Positions 16,571 to 24,756 of a stretch of 64,000 nucleotides of DNA are shown one piece after another. The position numbers were made by a program, and so were the translations under genes. Under the pieces are notes generated by a model, which was not told the origin of the DNA, did no database searches, and saw only the letters and a list, made by a program, of their open reading frames with translations. The stretch lies in NCBI RefSeq assembly GCF_002001045.1, contig NZ_MUNR01000009.1, forward strand, positions 1 to 64,000, in the 5' to 3' direction. This stretch comes from Rhodanobacter sp. C01 (GTDB lineage: Bacteria; Pseudomonadota; Gammaproteobacteria; Xanthomonadales; Rhodanobacteraceae). The stretch's first letter is position 1; every line of letters starts with the position of its first letter.

Positions 16571-17278
16571 TTAATGGTAGGCGGGCAGTTGCCGCACGAT
16601 GGGCAACGCATTGCTCATCGGCACGCGCATGGGCAGCGCGAGGTAGCTGGCCTGCTCCTCGCACACGCCCGGTTTCGTGCCGTGCCGCTCATCGATCCGC
16701 TGCACGCAGTCGACCTCACGGATGATGTCTTGCAACCTCTCCGCATGCTCGAGGATGGCATCGCCCATGATCGAGAGCGTGACGTCGGCGAAATCCGCCT
16801 GATCGGTGGCGACCACCACGTCGCCATGGGCGCGGAGAATGTCGCCCAGCCGGGCCAGCTCGTCGATCTGATCCAGGGTGACGCCAGCCACGTAGCATTT
16901 GGGCGCCTCGTTCATCGCCGACCCGGCAAGTTCCGGCTCGGCGCCGTCCGTGTCCGCCGCTGCCGTGACGGCTGCCACTTTCGGCTCGGCGTCACGTTCG
17001 GCCTTGGCCTCGGGCGCAGGCGCTCTTTCGCCACGCTCGGCCGGCCAGGAGAGTTCGTCCAGCACTTGCCCGATCTGCTCCTCCAGCAACTCCATGCAGA
17101 TCGCCACCTCGCCCGGGCGAATCTCCGCATACCACTCCTGATCCTCGTCCGGCCTGCGCGGTCGCGCGAGGTTGGTCAGGAACCCCACGTATTCGCGTAG
17201 CTGCTTCAGCCGCAGCTGGCTGTCCTCCGGCAGAAAATAGCCCTTCGTTTCCAGATCTTCCGAATCGAACGTCGACAT
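16571..17278 (-). CDS. XAC0095-like protein of unknown function
   Basis: This 235-residue protein starts at ATG 17278 behind AGGAGG. The N-terminal domain (GYFLPEDSQLRLKQLREYVGFLTNLARPR, then ICMELLEEQIGQVLDELSWPA) resembles the small XAC0095 family of Xanthomonadales. A linker rich in Ala/Glu/Pro (about 85-130) is followed by a second domain (about 135-200) containing AHGDVVVATDQADFADVTLSIMGDAILEHAERLQDII, helical in appearance. There is no signal peptide or membrane segment. It is preceded by an unusually long, structured leader (17279-17540) and followed by a partial duplicate of its own C-terminus. The role is unknown. Confidence 0.7.
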   Translation of the reverse strand: MSTFDSEDLETKGYFLPEDSQLRLKQLREYVGFLTNLARPRRPDEDQEWYAEIRPGEVAICMELLEEQIGQVLDELSWPAERGERAPAPEAKAERDAEPKVAAVTAAADTDGAEPELAGSAMNEAPKCYVAGVTLDQIDELARLGDILRAHGDVVVATDQADFADVTLSIMGDAILEHAERLQDIIREVDCVQRIDERHGTKPGVCEEQASYLALPMRVPMSNALPIVRQLPAYH

Positions 17279-17540
17279 GGTCGCCTCCTAGTTCCATAGA
17301 AGTACCCGTCCACGGCATGACGACGGACGGGGTGTCGGGAGGTTCGAAACCGCACACAGCCGGCGGGCTTATTCCCCTTGCGGGTGTTGTATTCACCGCC
17401 CTCCCGACGCAGGCTTCGCGTCGGTTGTACCTACAAGGCGCGTAGGCACAAAAAACCCACCGGTTTGACGGAGGTGGGTACCGCTGTGTGGGGAGTTTCG
17501 ACGCTCCTTGCAAATGAGTCTGCTACGGCAATGGAGGGGT
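17279..17540 (-). ncRNA. Structured leader RNA with internal terminator-like hairpin
   Basis: Reading the minus strand towards the XAC0095-like gene, the first hairpin (CCCACC 17478-17473 pairing GGTGGG 17461-17456) is followed by six U (17455-17450), an intrinsic terminator. Next come hairpins at 17449-17427 and 17424-17404 (CCGACGC/GCGTCGG), and a hairpin at 17331-17305 (CCCGTCC/GGACGGG) just before the Shine-Dalgarno. CTCCCGAC at 17401-17408 can instead pair with GTCGGGAG at 17334-17341, which would break the 17404-17424 hairpin. This looks like an attenuator or sensing leader. The segment around GGGCGGTGAATACAACACCCGCAAGGGG recalls, from memory, leaders of Ash/Icd-like genes in P4-type elements. 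Confidence 0.55.
17449..17478 (-). terminator. Intrinsic terminator inside the leader
   Basis: A 6-bp GC-rich stem with a CCGTCAAACC-type loop is followed by TTTTTTG on the minus strand. It lies about 170 bases upstream of the XAC0095-like start codon, so it would cut transcription before that gene unless overridden. Confidence 0.7.
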
Positions 17541-17558
17541 GTCAAGATAGGCGTGGAT

Positions 17559-17586
17559 AAATGAACCTGACCCCGATAATTGTGGA
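17559..17586. repeat. Single arm of the 53-bp palindrome family, left of the rloC-like gene
   Basis: AAATGAACCTGACCCCGATAATTGTGG matches the right arm and tail of the complete copies. The partner arm is missing on this side; an oppositely oriented arm occurs after the nuclease gene at 20024. Confidence 0.7.
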
Positions 17587-17741
17587 ATCTGGAGTAAGTT
17601 CGGTCGTCAGTAGACGAGCCGTTTCTGCCCTACGAGACAATCAGTTGGTCGAAGGTGGAACGGTCTAATCTGGTGCCTACGGAACTAACAGCAGCGTAGA
17701 GTTCCTCGTCAAGGATCGGGGCACATTAAGGAAGGTGGAAA

Positions 17742-19976
17742 ATGATTGAATCAATAACCATTGCGAACACCGCAACTTTCGATCTCGTTCCCGAGGTGCT
17801 GAGCGGGCTATCTCAGTTCAATTTCTTGTTCGGCTCGAACGGCACCGGTAAAACCACGGTCAGCCGCATCATCGCAGATGAGAACAGCTTTCCAACCTGC
17901 AACGTGACATGGAAGGCAGGAACAAAACTGCAGACTATGGTCTATAACCACGATTTCGTAGAACGTAACTTCACGCAATCATCAGAGTTGAAAGGCGTCT
18001 TCACCTTGGGCGAAAAGCAGGTCGACACGCTCACCATGATTACTGGAGCGAAGGTCGAGCTCGACACTCTCACTAAGAAAATAGAAACGCTGACATTGGG
18101 GCTACAAGGAGCAGATGGCACAGGAGGAAAAGAGGGAGATTTGGCGACGCTTGAGGCTGGATTGAAAGACAAGTGCTGGGTTCAGAAGCAGAAGCACGAT
18201 GCAAAGCTCCAAGGTGCGTTTGAAGGCTATCGAGGAAGTTCGGAAAAATTCAAGGCGAAGGTCGTTCAAGAGTTGGCCGGGAACACCGCCGCACTTCTGA
18301 CATTGACGGAGTTGGAGAAGAAAGCGGAATCGGTGTTCGGTGCAGCGCCCACAGTTGAGCAAATAGTCCCGACGATTGAAGCAACAGAGCTTGTTGGATA
18401 CGAAATAAGCCAAATCTTGAAAAAGCGAGTCATCGGCAAGGGGGACGTCGATATCGCGGCGATGATCAAGAAACTGGGCAACAGCGATTGGGTCCTTGAG
18501 GGCCGTACCTTCTACGACGAGAATGGCAACGTATGTCCGTTTTGCCAACAGAGTACAACCGATGCCTTCACGAATAGTTTGAACGAGTATTTCGATGAGG
18601 CGTTTGTGACAGACAGCAAGGCTATCGACGATCTCGCCACCAACTATTCAACCGACGCAGCCCGACTTCAGCAGCAAATCGCGTCCATAATCGCAGCTCC
18701 GTCTCGGTTCCTTGATGTTGAAACGCTGAAAGCAGAAAAAGAGCTTCTCGACTCCAAAATTACAATTAACGTCCAACGGCTTGCGGGGAAGAAGAAAGAG
18801 GCGAGTCAGGTTATTGAACTTGAGTCACTGAGCAATGTCGTCACAGCGATCAAGGTGTTGATTGATTCCGCCAATACACTCGTTGCAGAACACAACAAGA
18901 TGGTCGCGAATCTCGTTCAAGAGCGTGGCACGCTGACGGCACAGGTATGGAAGTATGTGCTAGAGGAACTCAAAGTCGACCTCAGCGCATACAAGACCAC
19001 GCGAGATGGTTTGGACAAAGCGATCACTGCGATGAATCTCCAGGTCGCGGCAGCGATGACAGACAAAGCCGAAAAGACCAGTGAGATTCGCGAACTCGAA
19101 AAACAGACGACGAGCGTTCAGCCAACGATCGACGCGATCAATGTCCTCCTCTTGGCCTTCGGCTTTCGAGGTTTCTCGCTCGCGAAAACTGTAAGCGGAA
19201 CGTCCTACAAATTAATTCGACCCGATGGTTCAGATGCAAAGACGACACTGAGCGAAGGGGAAAAAACGTTCGTCACGTTCCTCTACTTCTACCATCTCCT
19301 GAAAGGTAGCGTCTCGGATAGTGGCATGACCGCTAACCGCATTGTTGTGTTTGACGATCCTGTTTCGAGCCTCGACAGCGACATCTTGTTCATAGTCGGC
19401 AGCCTCATCAAAGGATTGTTGGACGAAGTGCGCTTGGGGACCGGACACATCAAGCAAATCTTCGTGCTCACACACAACGTGTATTTCCACAAGGAGGTCA
19501 CATACAGTCGCAAGCGACCCAGCAACGGCGTGTTGAGTGAAGAGACCTTCTGGATCGTAAAAAGACCGGGGATGGTATCTAAATTAGTCCCGCAAACGAC
19601 CAACCCCATCAAAACTTCATACGAACTGCTGTGGGCAGAAGTTCGGAAGCCAGAGCGCTCGAATCTAGCCATTCAAAATACGCTTCGGCGCATTTTGGAG
19701 AACTATTTCAAGATTCTAGGTGGCATTGAACTGGATCAGCTCTGCGCGATGTTTGACGGAAAGGAGAAGATTATCTGCAAGTCCCTCTGTTCGTGGGTAC
19801 ATGATGGATCGCACTATGCCCACGACGATCTCTACGTTTCGATCGACGACTCGATGGTGGAGAGCTACCTCAAAGTCTTCAAAGATATCTTCGTCAAAGC
19901 GCGCCACATCGAACACTACAAGATGATGATGGGGGATGCATTTGTCGAGGAGCCTATGCAGGCCGCTATCACGTGA
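17742..19976 (+). CDS. RloC-like anticodon nuclease / AAA_13 ATPase with zinc-hook motif
   Basis: This 744-residue protein has a Walker A motif (GSNGTGKTT, residues 31-39), long helical segments, a CPFC motif (265-268) in the position of an SMC/Rad50-type zinc hook, an ABC signature LSEGEKT (503-509), Walker B VVFDDP with DD at 538-539, and the H-loop region LTHNVYFHKEV. The C-terminal part holds R649-x3-E653 (NTLRRILENYF) and His 687/691 (WVHDGSHYAHDD). PrrC uses an Arg-Glu-His triad spaced +4 and +36; here it is +4 and +38 (or +42). The family cleaves tRNA anticodons when DNA restriction is perturbed. Base composition is clearly lower in GC than its neighbours. The gene converges on a type IIG enzyme gene. 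RloC rather than PrrC is suggested by the CPFC hook. Confidence 0.8.
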   Translation: MIESITIANTATFDLVPEVLSGLSQFNFLFGSNGTGKTTVSRIIADENSFPTCNVTWKAGTKLQTMVYNHDFVERNFTQSSELKGVFTLGEKQVDTLTMITGAKVELDTLTKKIETLTLGLQGADGTGGKEGDLATLEAGLKDKCWVQKQKHDAKLQGAFEGYRGSSEKFKAKVVQELAGNTAALLTLTELEKKAESVFGAAPTVEQIVPTIEATELVGYEISQILKKRVIGKGDVDIAAMIKKLGNSDWVLEGRTFYDENGNVCPFCQQSTTDAFTNSLNEYFDEAFVTDSKAIDDLATNYSTDAARLQQQIASIIAAPSRFLDVETLKAEKELLDSKITINVQRLAGKKKEASQVIELESLSNVVTAIKVLIDSANTLVAEHNKMVANLVQERGTLTAQVWKYVLEELKVDLSAYKTTRDGLDKAITAMNLQVAAAMTDKAEKTSEIRELEKQTTSVQPTIDAINVLLLAFGFRGFSLAKTVSGTSYKLIRPDGSDAKTTLSEGEKTFVTFLYFYHLLKGSVSDSGMTANRIVVFDDPVSSLDSDILFIVGSLIKGLLDEVRLGTGHIKQIFVLTHNVYFHKEVTYSRKRPSNGVLSEETFWIVKRPGMVSKLVPQTTNPIKTSYELLWAEVRKPERSNLAIQNTLRRILENYFKILGGIELDQLCAMFDGKEKIICKSLCSWVHDGSHYAHDDLYVSIDDSMVESYLKVFKDIFVKARHIEHYKMMMGDAFVEEPMQAAIT

Positions 19977-20023
19977 GACGTGGCGAAACAGAATCGACTC
20001 ACATCATGCAGCGGTGCTGCAAA

Positions 20024-20057
20024 GATCGGGGTCAGGTTGAGCTGGCCCGGATAGTCT
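20024..20057. repeat. Degenerate copy of the 53-bp palindrome family, right of the rloC-like gene
   Basis: GATCGGGGTCAGGTT matches the left arm and is followed by a shortened right arm (GAGCTGGCCCGGATAG). It sits between the convergent stops of the nuclease and restriction enzyme genes. Confidence 0.65.
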
Positions 20058-20070
20058 CACAAGGAAAAAT

Positions 20071-23000
20071 CTAAATATTGTCTTCCATCAGCGTGATCTC
20101 GTCGCTGTTCAGACCGTATAGTTCATGGACCAATGCGTCGATCTGGCGGTCCAAAGCGGCGCATTTGCGAATGGCAACGTCGCGGGCGTGACCACTGGCG
20201 GCAGCTTCCTGCTGTTTGGCATCGCACATCTTCTCCACGAGAGAAACCATGTGATCGTGCAACGTCCTGTCCCTGAGGTTAGACATGTCGATCCGTCGGA
20301 TATTCAGACGCGAAATACTGTTCCAAAAATACTCGTAGATGCCGCCACTCTTGAGCTTGCCGATGCTGCGAAAGCGGAAAGTTAGTAGTCGCGAGTTAAG
20401 CAATCCAAGCAGGTACAAGAGATTTTCCTGCTGACCATTGTCGAAAAGGACAGTTGTATCCGTCAGGCCTAGAAATGTGTCATCCGCGTCGAGCGCGAAA
20501 CGGTTTCCGGTAGCCAGATACGGACACAGGATACGTTTGCGCTGCCCGTAATGCTCCGCATGCAATGGCCATGTGTATTGCCACCATTCGCAGTTGCCGC
20601 GCTGATAGGCGGCGCGCTTCTTCAATTCAGCATCGTGCACGGTCAGGTGCGCACGCACCCCGGCAGAAAGCTGTGCGAAGTCGTCTACGCGATGCGGGTA
20701 TAACAAGTATTCGTCGCGATCTTCGATGCGGTAGCGCTGAATGTCGGTATTGGTGGCTCGTTTGAACCAATGTCCGGCGGGTACCTTCCAGTCGCGAATA
20801 TCGGCAGCGCTGCGCTCACCGAACACATCGTTGCGGCCTGTTTGCATACCTTGCCCTATCAGCAGCACTTCGCCCAGTGGCACGCCGGCGGCGTCGATCT
20901 TGTCGTTCAGTGCGGCGACCTGCGGCGACGTCAGCGCCCATGGCTCGGCGCCTAAACGGGCTTGTGGCACATGCATCGCTGCAAACTGTTGCGGATCGTG
21001 CAGTGCTATGTCCAACGGCGGCTCCGGCGGGTTGTCCAGCAGATGTTTGCGCACATCGATGTCTGATGGGGCACCGCCGATATTCAGCGTGACAATGCAG
21101 GTGGTAATGCCGACTTTTTTGAAGATTAGCGTGTTACGAAAATCGACGATTTGCCCTATCGCGGTTTTGTCCAGCAAATAGATTCGTAGCTTGTTGGCCT
21201 TGAATGCTTCTAAAAACGCCCGCGACACAATGAACGACACTCCATCACGCGAAAGCTGTACGGCACGCGCGAGGAAATAAAACAGAAGATCGGTCTTGTC
21301 GTTGTGGATCAGCGGATAGGCGGTCTTGATCGCGACCAGCTTATGATCACCCTTGCCCCAAGTGTCATCAATGTTGAGATACGGAGGATTGCCAACGATG
21401 GCGTCGAATCCCCCGGCGCGCATCACGGCTGGGAAGACGGTTTCGAAGTCGAGTGGATTCAGCGCATGTTCTTCCTGTGGCGAGAGTGCTAGTAGGCCAG
21501 CCACGTCCCACCCAATCAGGCTGTTCCCGCAGACAATATTGTTACCGAGATCGGGCAGAAGCTTCTTCAGATTACTGTCGCGCGCATAGTCGAGTTGATA
21601 TTGGCGTGCGCTGGTGGCGCGCTCATCTTCAAGCAATTTTAAGAACAACGACAGTTGCGCCACTTCCACAGCCTGCTGATCGATATCCACGCCATAGATG
21701 TTGTTCTGCAAAATCGCGCGACGCTGGGCCAGCGACAGCCGCCAGCGACTGTCCTCGGTACGTATACATCCGTCTTTCTTAGCCTGCTTGTCGTGTTCGG
21801 GTCGGTTGTACCAGTCGGCGTGGTAGCGCAACAGCGCGTCGAACACTCCTAGCAGGAAGCTGCCGGAGCCGCAGGCGATGTCAGCAAACCGAAGTTTGGC
21901 GATATGCACCGGTGACTTACCTGAGATCTGCCTGCCCACGGTGTGTTCGACGATGTAGCGCACAATGTATTCGGGTGTGTAATAGACGCCACCTGCCTTG
22001 CGCACCTCCGGCTTTTCCTCGACGAAAACCCGCTGTGCAGTGGCGCGAATCACGCTGCCTAGGAATCGCTCATAAATCGAGCCGAGAATATGGATGGGGA
22101 TGGCATCAAAGTTGTACGGTGAGTTCTCAGAAGAAAGCCGCTCGCAAATGTCAGCGAATACCTCGTTGTCTACTGCGAAGCCAGCGTCATCAAGTATCGG
22201 CAATTGCTTGAACACGATGCCGTTGTAGATGTTGTCTAGCCGCCGGCTGGCGGTGGCAAAATCCGCCCATGCGCCCTTGCCCTTGCCGAAGTCAGAGAGT
22301 CGTATCTCCGTCTCGATTTCTTTGTCTTCCAGAAAACGCAGGAATACGAGTCGATCCAGTGTGCGCTGCACGATTCTGGTAAGGGTTTCGGAGTCGAGAC
22401 CGTGGTCGGCTTTCTTGAACGCCTTGGCTAACGCGGTGCGATGTTCCTCCAGTTCGGCGAGAAAGCTAACGTCTACCGCTTGGTAGCCGCCCTTGAAGAG
22501 GCCGCGCTGCTTGGCTCCACCTCTGGGCTTTGGCAATTCATCGATGCGCCGCTGGTACGAACCATCCTCATGCGCTTCGCGCGAGAACAGCCAGTAGAAC
22601 TCGGCGAACTTGGCCGGGTCACGCCAGTCGGTGTAGTGCCAGTGCTTGTAGACCTGATCCAGCGCGCCGTCCGGGTGCGGGCGGCGGCGGCAGTCGAGCA
22701 CATGGATCTTCTCGAAATCGGTGAGTACGGACAGGGGCGTGTTGGCGCTATAGCCATAACGCCAAGTCTGGAAGTGCGCATCTTCGTTGCGATCCAGGTT
22801 AACGCTTGGTTTCTTCGCCTCGACGAAAAAGCGCACATCGTGGAAGTTGGGCTTCAGGTAGAACGCATAATCGGCGCGTTTTTGCGACTGCGACCGCGCC
22901 ACGGTCACACTGCGTTCGACCTTGACTTCCTGTTCATACGGATTGTGTTCGCGTTCGTGGTCGACGTCCCAACCGAGCGCCTTCAGCATCGGATCGATGA

Positions 23001-23118
23001 AATCCTTGCGCGCTTCGGCTTCTTGGTAGCCGGGTTGCAAGTAGGTGGATGCGTGTTTGCCAAATCGTTCGACCAATTCCAGCACGCGTGTGTGAGCTTG
23101 ATCAAACAGAGTGGTCAT
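20071..23118 (-). CDS. Type IIG restriction-modification enzyme (Eco57I-like)
   Basis: One 1015-residue chain combines nuclease, methylase and target recognition. Near residues 85-105 RADYAFYLK...RFFVEAKKP supplies a PD-(D/E)XK nuclease core (D, E-x-K). GGVYYTPEYIVRYIV leads into the methylase: FADIACGSGSFLLG is motif I, GVDIDQQAVEVAQL a cofactor-binding segment, and GNPPYLN is motif IV of an adenine-N6 methyltransferase. The last 350 residues (from about AALNDKIDAAGVPLG) match TaqI-type C-terminal recognition domains. It cuts unmethylated sites and protects host DNA without a separate methylase. It starts at ATG 23118. The recognition sequence is unknown. The convergent neighbour is a RloC-like nuclease. 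Confidence 0.9.
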   Translation of the reverse strand: MTTLFDQAHTRVLELVERFGKHASTYLQPGYQEAEARKDFIDPMLKALGWDVDHEREHNPYEQEVKVERSVTVARSQSQKRADYAFYLKPNFHDVRFFVEAKKPSVNLDRNEDAHFQTWRYGYSANTPLSVLTDFEKIHVLDCRRRPHPDGALDQVYKHWHYTDWRDPAKFAEFYWLFSREAHEDGSYQRRIDELPKPRGGAKQRGLFKGGYQAVDVSFLAELEEHRTALAKAFKKADHGLDSETLTRIVQRTLDRLVFLRFLEDKEIETEIRLSDFGKGKGAWADFATASRRLDNIYNGIVFKQLPILDDAGFAVDNEVFADICERLSSENSPYNFDAIPIHILGSIYERFLGSVIRATAQRVFVEEKPEVRKAGGVYYTPEYIVRYIVEHTVGRQISGKSPVHIAKLRFADIACGSGSFLLGVFDALLRYHADWYNRPEHDKQAKKDGCIRTEDSRWRLSLAQRRAILQNNIYGVDIDQQAVEVAQLSLFLKLLEDERATSARQYQLDYARDSNLKKLLPDLGNNIVCGNSLIGWDVAGLLALSPQEEHALNPLDFETVFPAVMRAGGFDAIVGNPPYLNIDDTWGKGDHKLVAIKTAYPLIHNDKTDLLFYFLARAVQLSRDGVSFIVSRAFLEAFKANKLRIYLLDKTAIGQIVDFRNTLIFKKVGITTCIVTLNIGGAPSDIDVRKHLLDNPPEPPLDIALHDPQQFAAMHVPQARLGAEPWALTSPQVAALNDKIDAAGVPLGEVLLIGQGMQTGRNDVFGERSAADIRDWKVPAGHWFKRATNTDIQRYRIEDRDEYLLYPHRVDDFAQLSAGVRAHLTVHDAELKKRAAYQRGNCEWWQYTWPLHAEHYGQRKRILCPYLATGNRFALDADDTFLGLTDTTVLFDNGQQENLLYLLGLLNSRLLTFRFRSIGKLKSGGIYEYFWNSISRLNIRRIDMSNLRDRTLHDHMVSLVEKMCDAKQQEAAASGHARDVAIRKCAALDRQIDALVHELYGLNSDEITLMEDNI

Positions 23119-23220
23119 GTTGGTACCAAAAGAAAGGAGGTAGGTTTATTTATCTGTTTCGCACTGGACCGACTTGCGTAGAGGGTAAACATTTTCCCGT
23201 GTGCCAAACCCGGTGTCCCC

Positions 23221-24423
23221 TCACCCCTCCAAACAATCAAACCGCCGATCCGCCTCCACCTCCGCCTCATAGTCCACATCCGCCCGATCAAACCCGAACA
23301 GCTGCAAAAACTCGTGCTTGTAGCCGGCGTAGTCGGTGATCTGCTTGAGGTTTTCGGTGGTGACTGTAGGCCAGAGGGTTTTGCAGGGGATCTGCACGTC
23401 GTCGCGCAGTTCCCAGTCGTCCAGCCGCAGGCGGCCTTCGTCGTCGGTGGGTGCAGCTTTGCCATCAGCACGATAGAGGCGGTCATGGAACAGGCGGTTG
23501 GCCTGCTCGATCGGATTTTCGTGGATGCCCTTCTCCTTCATGATCTTGAAGGCGATGGACACGTACAGCGGGATCACCGGGATGGCGGCGCTGGCCTGGG
23601 TGACGACGGACTTCATCACGCCGACGTAGGCTTCGAGGCCGGGGTGGCGGCTGCGCAGTTGTTTGGCGGTGTTGTCGAGGTGCTGCTTGGCCTGGCCCAG
23701 GGTGCCGTGCCAGTACATCGGCCAGGTGATCTCGGTGCCGATGTAGCTGTAGGCGACGGTCTTGGCGTGCTCGGCCAGCACGCCGGCGGCGCTCAGCGCG
23801 TCGATCCACAGCGCCCAGTCCTCGCCGCCCATCACGGTGACAGTGTCCTTGATTTCCTGCTCGGTGGCCGGCTCGATGGTGGCCTCGATCACGGTGTCCT
23901 TGTTGGTGTCGACCGAGGTGTTGGTGAACGGCTGGCCGATGGTCTTGAGCGCCGAGCGCACCACTTCGCCGGTGTCCGGCAGCTTGCGCACGGGCGAGGC
24001 CAGCGAATAGACCACCAGGTCGATCGGGCCGCCCATTTCGTTCTTGATGATCTCGATCGCGCGCGCGCGGGTTTCGTTGGCGAATGCGTCGCCGTTGATC
24101 GACTTGGCAATCAGGCCGGCCTGCTTGGCGGCCTTGTCGAACGCGGCGGAGTTGTACCAGCCGGCGGTGCCGGTCTTCTCCGTGCTGCTGGGCTTCTCGA
24201 AGAACACGCCGAGCGTGGCCGCGCCGTAGCCGAACGCGGCGGTGATGCGCGATGCCAGGCCGTAGCCGGTGGAGGCGCCGATCACCAGCACGCGCTTTGG
24301 GCCCTTGCCTGCTGCGTGGCCGGCAGCCTGGGTGACCTTGATCTGGTCGAGCACGTTGTGCTCGCAACCGACCGGATGGGCGGTGATGCAGATGAATCCG
24401 CGGACTTTGGGCTTGATGATCAC
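23221..24423 (-). CDS. fabV: Enoyl-ACP/trans-2-enoyl-CoA reductase FabV
   Basis: The start is GTG 24423 ([21 protein letters not shown]) with AGGAG 8 bases upstream, giving 400 residues, the normal length. FabV reduces enoyl-ACP in the last step of each fatty acid elongation cycle and is insensitive to triclosan. Visible features are the cofactor loop [38 protein letters not shown], and the catalytic Tyr-x8-Lys in [14 protein letters not shown]. The C-terminal [17 protein letters not shown] is strongly conserved. It precedes the type IIG gene on the same strand with 102 bases between. Confidence 0.95.
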   Translation of the reverse strand: MIIKPKVRGFICITAHPVGCEHNVLDQIKVTQAAGHAAGKGPKRVLVIGASTGYGLASRITAAFGYGAATLGVFFEKPSSTEKTGTAGWYNSAAFDKAAKQAGLIAKSINGDAFANETRARAIEIIKNEMGGPIDLVVYSLASPVRKLPDTGEVVRSALKTIGQPFTNTSVDTNKDTVIEATIEPATEQEIKDTVTVMGGEDWALWIDALSAAGVLAEHAKTVAYSYIGTEITWPMYWHGTLGQAKQHLDNTAKQLRSRHPGLEAYVGVMKSVVTQASAAIPVIPLYVSIAFKIMKEKGIHENPIEQANRLFHDRLYRADGKAAPTDDEGRLRLDDWELRDDVQIPCKTLWPTVTTENLKQITDYAGYKHEFLQLFGFDRADVDYEAEVEADRRFDCLEG

Positions 24424-24756
24424 TCGGGTGGCTCCTGCTGCTGTTCGGCAATTGGCCATATTAACCAAGGTGGGTGGCCATGCGCTGCCGTAGGGGGCAT
24501 CGAGTGGCCCGCTCCTTGGTCGTCATCCCGGCGGACCCCGCAAAGGGGGCAACGGCCGGGATCGCAGTTGCTGTTGCGAAAGGCCGAATGGGTGGGCCGC
24601 TTCGTTGTTGAAGAGCGATGACCAGCTTCGCTGTTGAAAAACTTCTCCGGCCCTTGCCCCCTTTGCGGGGTTCGCCGGAATGACGATATGGGGAAACGAG
24701 GCAATCAGAGGTACCGTCTCCGTTGCAGAATCGCCACTAGGTCTTTCGCTACCGGA
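24424..24756. repeat. Intergenic region with long imperfect palindrome (REP-like, copy 2)
   Basis: No gene is seen. The segment 24521-24685 begins CGTCATCCCGGCGGACCCCGCAAAGGGGGCAA and ends TTGCCCCCTTTGCGGGGTTCGCCGGAATGACG, so its ends can pair over some 30 bases. The internal part near 24616-24640 (GATGACCAGCTTCGCTGTTGAAAAA) matches the element at 328-456. The hairpin may also stop transcripts approaching fabV. Confidence 0.7.
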
